A stretch of DNA of 64,000 nt, from the NCBI GenBank assembly GCA_039602395.1, contig JBCNJP010000024.1, positions 708,295 through 772,294 of the forward strand. The letters are read 5' to 3'. This document shows positions 48,621-61,537 of this stretch, piece by piece; the stretch's first letter is position 1; every line of letters begins with the position of its first letter. The position numbers were made by a program, and so were the translations under genes. Source of the stretch: Deinandra increscens subsp. villosa. Lineage: Eukaryota > Streptophyta > Magnoliopsida > Asterales > Asteraceae. Below the pieces are notes generated by a model, which made no database searches, had not been told where the DNA came from, and saw nothing but the letters and a program-made list of their open reading frames with translations.

Positions 48621-50265
48621 CGAGACCTACATTATCCAAAAGTTTTCCACAAGAGATAGTCCATGTAATAATTCAGTTGTTATTCGGGTTTTATTTTTTA
48701 TTAGCATGGAAGCATATAAACCTAGTCCGACTTGTATAGGTTGATGTTTTATATCATTTTTATTGATGGGATTTGGGATTCGGCATTGGAGAGACATTAA
48801 AGTTGGTTATAAAGTTTCTTGTTGGTTTTGGATAAAAAGTTTTCCATGACGTAAAACTTATAAATAACAAGATATTTGGTAAAAACTATTCAAATAATTT
48901 TATAAAAATCAAATAAAATTAATATAAGTCTTAAACTACTTTAAAAGTGTTTTATTTCCAGAATACTTCATTTTTTATAATAAGTTTCGCATTTTAAACA
49001 TTCAATCATAGTTATAATGCCATACATAGGAGAAAATATATACAATTTTCAATCATGAAAGTCTTGTGGATATTTTGTGGAGTGATTTATAAGTCCTGTA
49101 ATTTTTACAGAATTTATTTCTTATGGGAAGTATGGATTTACCATCCTCCTATTCTTTAAAAATCAAGAATTTAAAATAGTATCTAAATTTTTTAAAAAGT
49201 TATGAAACTTTGTTTCTGAGCTTATTATGATGATATAACACTTCTGTAAAAATTTGGAAAATTTTAGGATTTTATAAGTATTTTCCCTCTATTTACATTG
49301 GTATTTTGGCATTATAACGACTTATTTTATATTAAATCCGTAAAAATATATAAAAGTATACAAATCTCCAGATCTACCCATCAACACGATACATATTACA
49401 TAAAATTATTAAATCAATTTTAATGATGATTCTATAGGTTTTTAGGCTGCGTCGTGTTTTTCGATATATATAAACCAGTTTTGTAAAATGAAACTTTCGC
49501 ATACAAGCTTAATTCACTGAACATCCTTGGAATAGATTAAGGACATAACATTCCCTGGCATACACTTGTCTTCAAACGAAATCCTTAAAGTTGAAAGAAA
49601 TAACAAAATATACTTGTAGGAATTAGAAATACAAAAAGGAATATAATAACAACATTTTTAAGAACAAGACCCCTTTTAGATCTCATGTTAATACTTTATT
49701 AGCATTATAAGGTTTTTTATGTTTATAGACACAAGTAGAAGAATTTCACTTAGTGACTGAAAGGAAGAAGGATGAGAATGCAAGACTTGCTTCTTTAATT
49801 TTTGTTTTTGAACAAGGAGGTTGTCTAGCAAGGATTCGGAAGCAATTTGTGATGATTTTGGGGGCTAAATTGGGACTGTTTTTATGTAGATTTTTAGGTG
49901 TTCTGGGAGGATTGAGGTAGATTTTCAAGTATAGAAGATGGGTGGAGGTGTGGGTTGAATGACTTACAAATGTGTGTTATTTATAGAAAAGAGGGTTACC
50001 AAAAGGGAATGCATCTTTCCTTTGATAGCCCTCACCAAAATAGTTGGCTTTGTATTCTTGTCAAATTTGATGGAGCAAAAGTGAAGGGGTAAAAAGGAAA
50101 GGCCAACACATGACTCTAATGTTTTAAATTTCGGATGTTTGTGGGGTAAATGGGAGGAAAACGAGATTGGGAACTAGAAATGGACGTATAAAGTATATAA
50201 GTTTAGGTGCATGGTTATTTTTCTAGTTGTGTTGAGAGTGTTTTTAATTTTTAAGTGGACACTTG
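48621..50265. other. AT-rich, LTR-like DNA
   Basis: No gene. On the minus strand CTATAAATAA near 49,985, followed by a CACCTCCACCC leader-like tract, resembles an LTR promoter, so part of this may be an older LTR. Confidence 0.3.
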
Positions 50266-50648
50266 GACTGTGTTTGGCGCACTAGCTAAAAAGCTAGTTG
50301 CTAGCTGATAAGCTAGCTGCTAGCTAATAAACTATAAGCTAGCTGATAAAAAATAACGTTTGGTAAAAACTAACTGATAAACTAGCTGGAAAATGTAAAA
50401 TGACATAAAAATGCATGTCATAAATGTAAATAAAGGTATTTATTTATAAGTTAGGGAATGTAAAACTGCAAATATTATAAAAGCTAGTTGAAACGCTACT
50501 CCAACTAGCTTTTCAAAAGCTAGCTTATAATCTAGCTTTTTGATATTACCAAACGGGTTTTTTAAAAATAACTAGCTTTTTTAAAAAGCCCCATTTGGTA
50601 ATGTAAAAAATCTAGCTTATAAGCTAGCTTATGACGCCAAACACAACC
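50266..50648. mobile_element. MITE rich in AGCTAGCT motifs
   Basis: Ends GACTGTGTTTGGCGC and GACGCCAAACACAACC form an imperfect inverted repeat, and TTG flanks both sides (50,263-50,265 and 50,649-50,651). Many CTAGCT/AGCTAG words and mirrored TTTGGTAA/TTACCAAA blocks fill the interior. The GTGTTTGGC ends suggest PIF/Harbinger, but the TTG duplication is atypical. Confidence 0.65.
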
Positions 50649-50836
50649 TTGATGTAAATTTTATAAAAATGATCATTTGGTGCAAGTTTTATAAAAGTTT
50701 GGGAGTTTCTAGTAAGATATAGGAATAATATTTGAAATCTTGCATCCGTATTGTAAATGCAAAAAGAATTATGATTTTGTTCGAGTTTACGTTCCAGTTC
50801 CAGAACCATTTATTACATAACGATATTAATTGTATG

Positions 50837-51230
50837 TGTTGAGAATTAAGTCCAATACATTGACCAAATGAAGATTAGTGGTTAGTTAGTAAACTTTCTG
50901 GGCTGAAAGTGTAAATATACAAAACTTATAACTTTGTGCAGGAATTAGAAAGGTGCTGGAACTTAAGGGGGTTCGTCGTAATTTTGTTGTTAGAGAACCG
51001 TTGGATCGAAGCTGGTTGTTACGAGCTTATATTTGGGGAAAACTCTCAGTTTTCATGCAGTCTCATCCTTTCTTCTTTCAATTTGTTTTTCAAGTTTGTT
51101 TAGTTTGTAATCGTTGATTGTTAGTAATAAGAATTTCTTCGTTTGGTCATTCTTATGTGTTCAATTTCTGATTGATTTGTTCGTGAATGATTCGGTGAGG
51201 TTGAGAGCAATCATGATAAAATTCTCTACA
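50837..51230 (+). repeat. 5' LTR of the Tork element
   Basis: 394 bp from TGTTGAGAATTAAG to AAATTCTCTACA. It is followed by AT and the tRNA-Met primer site. Confidence 0.95.
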
Positions 51231-51301
51231 ATTGGTATCAGAGCCCGGCTATGGGCTCTCACCTGAGTGATTCAAGAAGGTAATTGGTCGTCGATCAAGA
51301 A

Positions 51302-54300
51302 ATGGTGTCCGCTAAGTTTGAGGTGGAGAAATTTGACGGGAAAAACGATTTCGGACTATGGAGGGTCAAAATGCGAGCATTTCTAACCTATCAAGGCGTA
51401 TCAGAAGCGCTTAATGGAGAGCAGAATCGTCCGAATAATGTTGAAGAAGACGATTGGAAGGAGATGCTATCCAAGGCACATAGCGCAATTATTCTGAGTT
51501 TGGGCGACAAGGTCTTGAGAGAGGTTTCAAAGGAAACAAGTGCTTCAGGTATTTGGCTAAAACTTGAAAGTCTCTATATGACAAAATCACTGGCTAATAG
51601 GTTGTTCTTGAAAAAGAAACTCTATACTTTTCAAATGGATTCTGGTAAATCAGTAGATGAACATAGTGATGAGTTTAATAAACTCATCATAGGGTTAGCC
51701 AATATTGATGTTGAAATAGATGATGAAGATCAGGAATAATCTTTTTGACTTCATTGCCCCCTTCCTATGAACACTTTGTTGAAACACTCATGTATGGAAG
51801 GGATTCAATTTCAATGGAGGAGGTTCAATCTGCTTTAAATTCTAGGGAATTAAAGAAAAGGAATGAGGTTAAAGAAAGCAGTGATGGGTTGTATGTTAGA
51901 GGCATGTCAGAAAATAGAGACAATAGGTCTTCTAAGAACAAGGGGCAACATAGGTCTAAGTCTAAGTTCAAACGTAGGTGTTATATCTGTCAATCTGAAA
52001 AGCATTTTAAGAAAGATTGTCCTGATAGAAAGAAATCAAAAAATGATGGAAATCAATCTAAGGGTGCTAGTTATAATACTGATGGAGAATCAGAAGGCTA
52101 TGAGAGTGCAGAAGTTTTGAATGTTGTAAGTGGAAACACTAGGCATGAATGGATTCTAGACTCTGGTTGCTCATTCCATATGACACCACTTAGAGAATGT
52201 TTCACTGAGATTAAGGAGGGCAACTTAGGTATAGTGCAACTAGGAGATGACAGGCCTTGTGAGGTTCTTGGAATAGGAATTGTGATCCTCAAGATGGATA
52301 ATGGGTCTGAGGTGGAGTTGCATGAAGTAAGATACATACCAAAGTTGAAAAGAAGTTTGATCTCTTTAGGAACTTTAGAAAAAGGTGGTTATCATGTGAG
52401 CCTAAGGGATGGCAAGGCCAAAGTTGCAAGAGGAGCTATGACAGTCATTACAGGTACTAGGAAAGGTAATAACATCTATTTCCTAAATGGTAATTCTAAT
52501 CATATTAGTGTAAATACTGTGAGCTCTAAGTCTTGTAGTGATGCCATGAGATGGCATCAAAGGTTAGGTCATGTCAGTTCTAAGGGTTTAGGTGAATTAA
52601 ACAAGCAGGGTATTTTAGGGAATTTAAAGAATGCTGATCATGGTTTCTGTGAACATTGTATTCTGGGAAAATCTCATAAGGTCAGATTCAGTAGAAGTGC
52701 TCAGAAAACTAAGGCCATATTGGATTATATACATGCTGATTTGTGGGGTCCTGCTAGAACCAAATCTATAGGTGGAGCTCTTTACTTTTTATCTCTAATT
52801 GATGACCACTCTAGAAGGTTGTGGGTCTTTGTCTTAAGAACTAAGGATGAGGCATTTAGCAAATTTAAGGATTGGAAAACTTTAGTGGAAAGACAAACAG
52901 AGAGGAAAGTTAAGAAATTAAGGACTGATAATGGTCTTGAGTTCTGTAACCATCAGTTTGATAATTTCTGTAGGGAAAATGGGATTGATAGACATAAGAC
53001 TGTTGTGTATACACCACAACAAAATGGTTTAGTGGAAAGGATGAACATGACTTTATTAGACAAGGTAAGATGTTTGTTGTCTAGTTCAGGTTTGCCTAAA
53101 AAATTCTGGGCTGAGGCTTTAACTACCTCTGCATATTTGATAAATAGGACTCCTTCATCTGCTATTGAGATGAAAACACCAATGGAAAAGTGGACAGGAG
53201 TCAAACCAGACCTCAGTAGATTGAGAGTGTTTGGATCAGTTGCTTATTCTCATGTAGATCAGGGTAAGTTAGAACCAAGGGCACAAAAGTGCATAATGTT
53301 GGGATACCCTGAGGGTGTTAAAGGATATAGACTGTGGAGGCTTGAGGATGTAAGTCCTAAGGTTGTGATTAGTAGAAATGTAACCTTCAATGAGGAGGTT
53401 ATGTATAAGAATCTGCTAGGAGTGTCTACATCTAAAGGTGAGAATAGAGTTCAAATTGAGGTGGAGACTGATGATAGTGGGTTTGACATAGTAGGTAGTG
53501 GTAATAGTAGTGAGGAGAATATAGGAGAAATAAATCAACCTACTATGGAGGATAGTGTAGAAAGTCAGATGTAGGGGGTAGTTCTGGAAGCCAGGAGTTT
53601 GGAAGCAAGGAGTATAGCATTGCTAGGGATAGAACTAGGAGAGAAATTGTAGTACCTTTAAGATTTAGGGATAATCATGACTTAGCTGCTTATGTGTTTA
53701 ATGTGGGAGCCATGGAGAGTATAGTGGAACCATTGAGTTATCATGAGGCTATACAAGCAAATGAAAGTGATAAATGGGTGATGGCTATGAATGAGGAGAT
53801 GGAGTCTTTAGAGAAAAATAAGACTTGGATTTTGGTTGATAGACCTAAGGACCATAAGACAGCTAAGTGTAAATGGTTATATAAGCTAAAGGAAGGACTA
53901 AGTACAGGAAGTGCTCCTAGGTTCAAAGCTAGATTAGTAGCTAAGGGTTTTACACAACAAGCTGGTGTTGATTATACAGAGATTTTTTCACCTGTTGTGA
54001 AGCATACATCTATTAGGATTATGCTGTCATTAGCTGTTGTGCAGGATATGGAGGTTGAACAACTTGATGTTAAAACAGCATTCCTGCATGGAGGCCTAGA
54101 TGAAACCATTTACATGGAACAGCCGTTGGGTTTTGAGGCAAAGGGTAGGAGAAATCAGGTATGCCTATTAAAGAACTCATTATATGGTTTAAAACAGTCT
54201 CCTAGGATGTGGTATCAAAAGTTTGATGATCATGTGATTAGCAGTGGGTATAATAGGAGTAAGTTTGATCCCTGTGTTTATTATAGAGAATATGATCCAG

Positions 54301-55290
54301 GGGAATATATATCTTTTGCTTTATGTAGATGATATGCTAGTTATGAGCAAAAACCAGGATCAAATTACTGCTATTAAGAAAGTGTTAATGAGGAAATTTG
54401 ACATGAAAGAATTAGGCTGTGCTAAGAAAATTATAGGAATGGAGATTGTTAGAGATAGACAGAATAAGATCATTAAGTTGTGTCAAACTGGATACATTAA
54501 GAAAGTTTTGTCTAACTATTCTATGGATCTTAGTAAGCCTGTGACTACTCCTTTAGGACCACATTTTAAGTTGTCTAGATTAGATTGTCCTAAGTCAGAA
54601 AAGGAAGTAACTCAGATGTCAAAGATCCCATATGCTAGTGCTGTTGGGTCACTTATGTTTCTTATGGTGTGCACTAGGCCTGATTTGGCATATAGTGTAG
54701 GAATGGTGAGTAGGTTTCTAAGTAACCCTGGTAGAAATCAATGGGAGGCTGTAAAATGGATATTAAGGTACTTGAAGGGTACTATTAATCATGGGCTACT
54801 GTTAGGAAAATGTGATGAGCAAATGGATAAGGTGATTGGTTATGTGGACTCAGACTTTGCTAAGGATTTAGATAGGGGCAGAAGCATCACTGGGTATGTG
54901 TTCAAGGTATGTGGGGGCATTGTAAGTTGGAAGTCAACTCTACAGCATGTGGTTGCTCTGTCTACCACTGAAGCTGAATTTATTGCATTAACTGAGGCAA
55001 TTAAAGAAACTATTTGGCTCAAAGGGTTCTGTTCAGAGGTTGGAGTTCAGATTACTGATGGGTTGGTGCTATGTGATAATAGTGGTGCCATTCAATTATC
55101 CAAAAATCAGGTGTTCCATAACAGAAGTAAGCACATTGATGTGAAGTTACACTTTATTAGAGAAGTTGTAAACTCTAAGAAGGTGGTAATCAAGTATGTA
55201 AAGTCAGAGCTGAATGCTGCTGACATGTTGACCAAAGTAGTTCCTGGGATCAAGTTTCAATTCTGTTTGGAGGAACTAGGGGTTGGTTAA
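51302..55290 (+). pseudogene. gag-pol of the Tork element, broken by three single-base frame breaks
   Basis: The start is the ATG at 51,302 (MVSAKFEVEKFDGKNDFGLW). Domain order: gag; CCHC knuckle CYICQSEKHFKKDC (about 51,980); protease DSGC (about 52,160); GAG-pre-integrase MRWHQRLGHV (about 52,550); integrase with HADLWGP, RTDNGLEF and QNGLVERM; reverse transcriptase with KARLVAKGF, SLYGLKQSPRMWY and YVDDM (about 54,325); RNase H with YVDSDFAKD and STTEAEF; end ADMLTKVVP...LGVG. The frame breaks near 51,730, near 53,560-53,572 and near 54,300 (a GGGG run just before the YVDD motif). Each is explained by one gained or lost base, and all catalytic motifs survive. Without these breaks it would be a typical continuous copia polyprotein. 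Sequencing error is a real alternative to true inactivation. Confidence 0.9.
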
Positions 55291-55467
55291 TTCAAAGTTT
55301 GATTAAAGAAACGTTGATGTTGATGATTGCAGGCTTGGTATGATAAACACACCAGGATATTCAAGTCAAATTGACCGCTGTTATTCGGTGATAATGTGTA
55401 AGTACTATGGCTGCAATAAGGTTCAATGTCAACTGCAGTATTGATGTATTAGGCTTAAGGTGGAGTT

Positions 55468-55878
55468 TGTTGAGAATTAAGTCTAATACATTGACCAAAT
55501 GAAGATTAGTGGTTAGTTAGTAAACTTTCTGGGCTGAAAGTGTAAATATACAAAACTTATAACTTTGTGCAGGAATTAGAAAGGTGCTGGAACTTAAGGG
55601 GGTTCGTCGTAATTTTGTTGTTAGAGAACCGTTGGATCGAAGCTGGTTGTTACGAGCTTATATTTGGGGAAAACTCTCAGTTTTCATGCAGTCTCATTCT
55701 TCATGCAGTCTCATTCTTTCTTCTTTCAATTTGTTTTTCAAGTTTGTTTAGTTTGTAATCGTTGATTGTTAGTAATAAGAATTTCTTCGTTTGGTCATTC
55801 TTATGTGTTCAATTTCTGATTGATTTGTTCGTGAATGATTCGGTGAGGTTGAGAGCAATCATGATAAAATTCTCTACA
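55468..55878 (+). repeat. 3' LTR of the Tork element
   Basis: 411 bp, 17 bp longer than the 5' LTR because TCATGCAGTCTCATTCT is tandemly duplicated at about 55,685-55,718. It is otherwise nearly identical to the 5' LTR and ends TCTCTACA before the GTATG duplication. Confidence 0.95.
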
Positions 55879-55883
55879 GTATG

Positions 55884-57310
55884 TGAACTTTGTCTTATAA
55901 TGATTTGTTCGATTGATAATTGGCTTTGTATCTTGAATTTATGTACAAGTATTTTCACGAGATGAGAATGATTAATTTTATCAATCTTAAGGTCAAGTGA
56001 TGATCAAAAGTGGAAACCTCTATTCCAAATCTTGACTTTGACTTCATATCAATGTTCATTAAGGATGCAATTTAGTCTAATTACATTTAGATATTATCAC
56101 TTTGTAGATATTAACCAAGGTGAATTGCATCAAGTCACAAGTACATCATATAGATCAAATAACTTAAATATAATTTAAGCAATTCAAATGTAATTCAAAT
56201 ATAATCTTAATTTGACGGTTATGACAATTTTGTACAAGTATAATTGAAAAACAACGTGACACAATCGATATCAAAATGTGTAATTAAATTACCTTTAACA
56301 TGTAATTAGATTGATGCTATTAACTTTGCTAACTGTTATAATTTTTAGTGTAATTTTAGATTGTGTATAATCTTTAAAAAGCTTATAATAAATAATTACT
56401 TCATTAAAATCGCATTAGATTTAAATTTGGTCAAAAAATTACCTTTTTAATTTTATAGGGACTAAATGTGTAATTTAATTTAAAATTCAATTTAAATAAC
56501 TGCAATTGTAGTTATCTGTATACGATTAACCCACATTCGAATTCGACTTCTTCCCTTGTTCAAAAAATTCATCAAAAAACAATCTCATACGAAAATTTTG
56601 TAAATCAATCTGATTTTATCTTAAACAAAAATAATTTCAATCTGAAAGCGATTTACAAGACTTCAGATTCATCCATGTTTGTTAGTGTTTTATCATAAAT
56701 CTCTAACACTGACTAGACTGAAAGACCATAACTTTAAATTTTATGAGATTTTTGACTGAATGAGGTCCCAAACAGCTAGAGGAGAGACCTACATTCAAAG
56801 TGTAAGTGTGATATATGCTCAAAAGCATTCTCAATTTTATATCACAATTATGTGCTAGAATGACCTCATGCATTCAATTTATAACATCACTATGAGCCAA
56901 TGAATTATGAAGATCGTTGGATCAAAAAGAGAGGATGTGGGGACCAAGATATATATGGTGGTCCTGTTTTTGGACTATAACATTAATATGGTTGATTCTA
57001 GAGGCAAAGGATAAAACTAGACTCTCAAATTTTCAAGATCTGAGCAATCCACCTCAACATATGCACCTTCAAATGTCTAATTGATTTAGACAAACACCAT
57101 TCTAAAGCATGTAACTCGCCACTCGCCAGCACACACACATAAGATAACCAAAACCTCTCAAAAAATTTGTAACATACATCAAATATGACCTAACGCATAT
57201 CAACGCCTTACAAATGACCATAATGGTATTAAGAGGGACAATCATGAGAAAACTCCTCTTTTGAAAACTCGAAAACTCATTCTTATTTCTTTAAAAACTT
57301 ATACTTTATT
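55884..57310. other. AT-rich intergenic DNA
   Basis: About 1.4 kb without a recognised gene, RNA or repeat boundary. Confidence 0.4.
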
Positions 57311-57921
57311 CAGGGGCGGATCTACCTTAAGTCCAGGGGCAGCCCGTGCTACCCCTTAAAATTGTATGTAATATGAAAAAAAAATTGATTTTTCAGTTTT
57401 TATGTGTATGTGCACCCATTAAGAAACACTTTATATTTAGTATTCAGATAAATAACCAAAGGAATAGCTAGCTGAGTTGGTGTACGTCCCATTTGTTCGA
57501 TGGAAGTACCCAGGTTTGATTTTGTTAGTAGGCATTTTTTTTTTCAGATTACATAGTTTCTATCATGTGGTATGGGAAAACAAAATAATTAATTCTATTT
57601 TTTTAATAATTCTATTATTCATGATATCTGCTTGTATTATATTTATGAAATCCACTTGTATTATATTTATGACGATTGAAATAATTTTTTTTTGTTTATC
57701 TTATGTTAACTATGAGGATATATAATTGGTTTGAGATGAAAAGATGTCGGATTTTCTTATATTATATTATTTACCCGCGATATCGCCGTAGCAACGCGCG
57801 GTTTTATAAACCACTTGTTATAAAATAATAACAAGTTTGAAGGAAATCTCGGGGGCGGTGCCCCTGACACACTGATGATATATTGTGCTACACTTAAAAA
57901 AATTCTAGTTCTGCTGTCCTG
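57311..57921. mobile_element. non-autonomous hAT element
   Basis: The left end is CAGGGGCGGATCTACC and the right end reads CAGGACAGCAGAACTAGAAT on the minus strand. ACTTTATT is duplicated exactly at 57,303-57,310 and 57,922-57,929. The right end resembles that of the 28.3 kb element (GGAACTAGAATA), so both belong to one family. A SINE-like patch (TAGCTGAGTTGGTGTACGTC, ACCCAGGTTTGATTTTG) lies inside at 57,468-57,530. There is no transposase. Confidence 0.9.
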
Positions 57922-57929
57922 ACTTTATT

Positions 57930-59782
57930 CATATGATATTATTATTATTTTAAGTTTCACCATAAAATCATAAAATCAAGAATTTTGTTATTTTTAATAT
58001 TTATTATGTCATACGTTTTTCAATATTACATATATGCACTAGTAGTTATATTGTTGTAGATATGTAATACATCGTACTACATATATGTTGCATATATGTA
58101 ATATATCATATTACTATTAAATCTAAAAAAACATTTTTGCTTTTTTTAAAATATAAAAAGAAAAATTTTGAAGTTAAAAAATAAAAATTAAAAAAGAATG
58201 ACTTTGTTAGTTTTGTCAACAAGACGATTGTTCGGCACTCGGGAACCCAAATTCAAACTAAAAAAAATAGAAGAAGACACAAAGGTGGAAAATCAGGTAG
58301 CGCCGCCGTGGTCGCGGGATTCGGCCGGAAAAAGGTCGTCGGTTTCAAGCTCTCTCTCTCTCGATCTCTCTTTCAGCTTCTTAATTAGTTTCTTTCTCAA
58401 ATTAGGAGTGTTTGTGTGTGCACTAAAGAAAAGACCAAGTACATTATTCATGTACTTACTCACATGATGATAGTACAATTTTAATTAAACGGGTATTATA
58501 TCGTGATTTCTGAATATTAATAACGCTTATCGTCTTGTAAATAAACCGTGTTTATTCCAACATGACTGAAATGTTATAGAACCCTCGTAAACATTTCCAA
58601 AATGTTTGAAACGTCGTATTATATCCAATTTAATGATTATTCGATCAAACACGAGGTATAAAGCGCGTATCCAACGCATGTATCGTTCCTTGCTGTTTTG
58701 CGATCCAAATATATTTTCATTAACCACTCAGAAAATACTTTTAACTCTACAAAGTCATTAAAATCATCTCAAACGGTTAAATGATCAATATCAGTTAATA
58801 TCGCGTAGTCAGACGGTTTGCCAATTTCACCGTTTCTTGCACCGATTCCCATGGTTTCATTTTTAACAGTTAGAACATCAACGATCAAGTATCTGGCAAT
58901 ACCAGATACTCTAATTTCATCTTAGTGACCTTTTTGTTACTGCAGTGATGTATGTGCGTTAAGTGCATGTTATCGTTCTGATATATCTCAAATAGCACAA
59001 GGACTAATTAGAAGACTTCTAATAATTTATCCAGACCTTTATCATATAATCTGGGTTTTTGTTCGGCCACATATCAATTAATGGGCCTAACTAGGCTTAC
59101 CTAGTCCAGTTCGTAAATGGAAAAATTTCCCCATGATTTATCGAAGTTTTCACAGTTGTTATAATACCGATTACATGTTTCTCGTAAATAGGATACCTAA
59201 CTTGTCATTACTATCTAGGGTAATTAGGTTTTTACATAACCCAAAGACATTAAAAGACATTAAAGTATTAGGGCCACCCTTGTGTCAAGGAGTACGTAGA
59301 TATATTGGATATCAAGAGGTGGTTAGATTTGTAACCTTGTTGAACTGAAATGATTAGATTTTGTAACTACCCTAGAAAATATTGGTATTGCTTGAAAGTA
59401 ATTAAAGAATAGAAGTCAAGTGCCTTGGTATGCTGGTAGCTTAGAAGTCTTACAAATGATGTTGACATCCCTATTTACGTGGTTCTTAATTTCTAAAGGC
59501 ATCATAATTTAGAGAATTCTATGATAATTTATATAATTAGTCAGAGTATTCCATGTCTGGAATTTTATGAATATTTTTATGGTTTGTTAAAAGTTAATTT
59601 AGAGATTCTTGATCTATCACCCCTACCATTGTAGGATCGTGGTTAGGATCAACCAACCAGACAAGTTACCAAAGGTGTCAAACAAGAAAGGCGGAATCAG
59701 ACTTGCATGTGTTAAAGTTTGAAATGGTTTGATCGAAACAGTAACTAGTAAACAAGAAGTAAAGTAGATAAACACAAGATAT
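57930..59782. other. unassigned DNA left of the gap
   Basis: No gene is recognised. 58,200-58,420 is locally GC-richer with a CTCTCTCTCTC tract and could be a leader or an LTR promoter. 58,490-59,350 looks like old retroelement sequence. Confidence 0.3.
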
Positions 59783-60282
59783 NNNNNNNNNNNNNNNNNN
59801 NNNNNNNNNNNNNNNNNNNNNNNNNNNNNNNNNNNNNNNNNNNNNNNNNNNNNNNNNNNNNNNNNNNNNNNNNNNNNNNNNNNNNNNNNNNNNNNNNNNN
59901 NNNNNNNNNNNNNNNNNNNNNNNNNNNNNNNNNNNNNNNNNNNNNNNNNNNNNNNNNNNNNNNNNNNNNNNNNNNNNNNNNNNNNNNNNNNNNNNNNNNN
60001 NNNNNNNNNNNNNNNNNNNNNNNNNNNNNNNNNNNNNNNNNNNNNNNNNNNNNNNNNNNNNNNNNNNNNNNNNNNNNNNNNNNNNNNNNNNNNNNNNNNN
60101 NNNNNNNNNNNNNNNNNNNNNNNNNNNNNNNNNNNNNNNNNNNNNNNNNNNNNNNNNNNNNNNNNNNNNNNNNNNNNNNNNNNNNNNNNNNNNNNNNNNN
60201 NNNNNNNNNNNNNNNNNNNNNNNNNNNNNNNNNNNNNNNNNNNNNNNNNNNNNNNNNNNNNNNNNNNNNNNNNNNNNNNNNN
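59783..60282. other. assembly gap of exactly 500 N
   Basis: A run of 500 N. The round number suggests a default gap size, so the true distance is unknown. Open frames reported across it are artefacts. Confidence 1.
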
Positions 60283-61537
60283 TACAATTTTTTTTATTGT
60301 TATCCATAACACATGCATATCCATTGGTATATTTGTAGAGATGTTATTCTAACTTAGACCTTCGCTATTTTCTTTTAAGCTTGAATTTGAAGCATCCGTA
60401 CCCATTGACCCGGTTGTGTTTGATACACCGCTAAGTCAAATTGTCGTTAAAAAGAAATAATAATTCAATAATTATTAAATTTTATCATAAATAACTATTT
60501 ACTAATTATTATTAAATGGGAAGATTTTTTTTAACAGCTGAAAAACTCCATTAAATAAGGAACTACCAAGAAGTTAGTACTACTAGAAAAACAATGTGCG
60601 TCAAGAAAGGTGTCAGATGATGTGTATTTGCTCGTCAAGGAAGGCCATGTCAAGAAGCTTCTTGACACGTAAAATGCGCGTCATCCCGTTTATGACTGCG
60701 AATGATGACAAGCAAAAATGCATGTTATAAAATGAGCGTCAAGGAAGCCTCCATCATAAGGTAGATGACACTCATTTTGCCGCGTCATGGATTTAAAAAA
60801 AAATATAAATGTTTTTTTTGTAGAATCACTAATTTCTAGATTAAATGACAACTAACTTTATAATGCAAAATAAAATACATATATAGCAAAACACTGCATT
60901 TCATATATAGCAAAACAATACGTTTCATACATAGTAAGAAATACTCCAATATTCATTTCTAAGGTAACAATAGTCAATCACCCTATCAACCTAATTAATT
61001 CAATAGCAACCTCATGTTTTAGTAGCAACAGCTCTATCCGATAAAGTTTCATGTTTAGTAGCACAATTTCATTCTACACAAAAATAGACAAACACATAAA
61101 TTTAGAGCTTCTTCAATGTTCCAAATTCTCATACATTTCCAATTGAAGATTAAATTTCTAAGTGATGTATCAAAGGAATGATACCATAGTTTTTCCAAAC
61201 CTCTATCCCATCTGATTTTTAGATGTAAACACAATAGGCCCTTTGTTTGGTCTATTTGAGTGTAGATCAATCACCTTGTGCACAGAGAATCTAATTTTGT
61301 GGCCGTAGAGAGTTGGTAGCATCAGGATTACCGGGAAAACAGGGCCTTCATATGTCTGCATACAGTTTTGCAATGCGTGAGTCCACTTTGTAATTGGGAA
61401 ACTACAGTAAACTTAAAATTGATGAGGGTTATTCGCGAGTGAACCGGGCTGAAAGTGAACTTGAAATTGATAATCTGCAGGTGCATTCTCAGCAATTTAT
61501 TACTAGAACTGGAAATTAGATTAAAGAGGTGGGCTAC
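60283..61537. other. spacer with a possible CACTA end
   Basis: No gene. TACTACTAGAAAAACAATG at 60,578 resembles a mutated CACTA terminus and is followed by repeated GCGTCA/TGACGC words to about 60,785, as in CACTA subterminal regions. The opposite end was not found. Confidence 0.35.

Larger units (their letters stand above)
50837..55878 (+). mobile_element. full-length Ty1/copia element, Tork (Tnt1-like) type
   Basis: The element is structurally complete: 5' LTR 50,837-51,230, primer site TGGTATCAGAGCC from 51,233, gag-pol 51,302-55,290, purine-rich tract just before 55,468, 3' LTR 55,468-55,878. GTATG is duplicated at 50,832-50,836 and 55,879-55,883. Reading the LTRs side by side I see two C/T differences and one 17-bp tandem duplication in the 3' LTR. 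The insertion is therefore young. The lineage call rests on gag and RT similarity to Tnt1-type elements. Confidence 0.95.

Noticed and set aside
57770..57820. CCGCGATATCGCCGTAGCAACGCGCGG as a terminal hairpin
   Set aside because: It lies inside the hAT element and lacks a CTRR end, so a Helitron call is not supported.
58198..58467. 89-codon plus-strand frame with a serine-rich part
   Set aside because: Much of it is a CT microsatellite; no domain or splice pattern supports a gene.
59623..60324. Open frames of up to 233 codons on the minus strand
   Set aside because: They consist almost entirely of N from the assembly gap.
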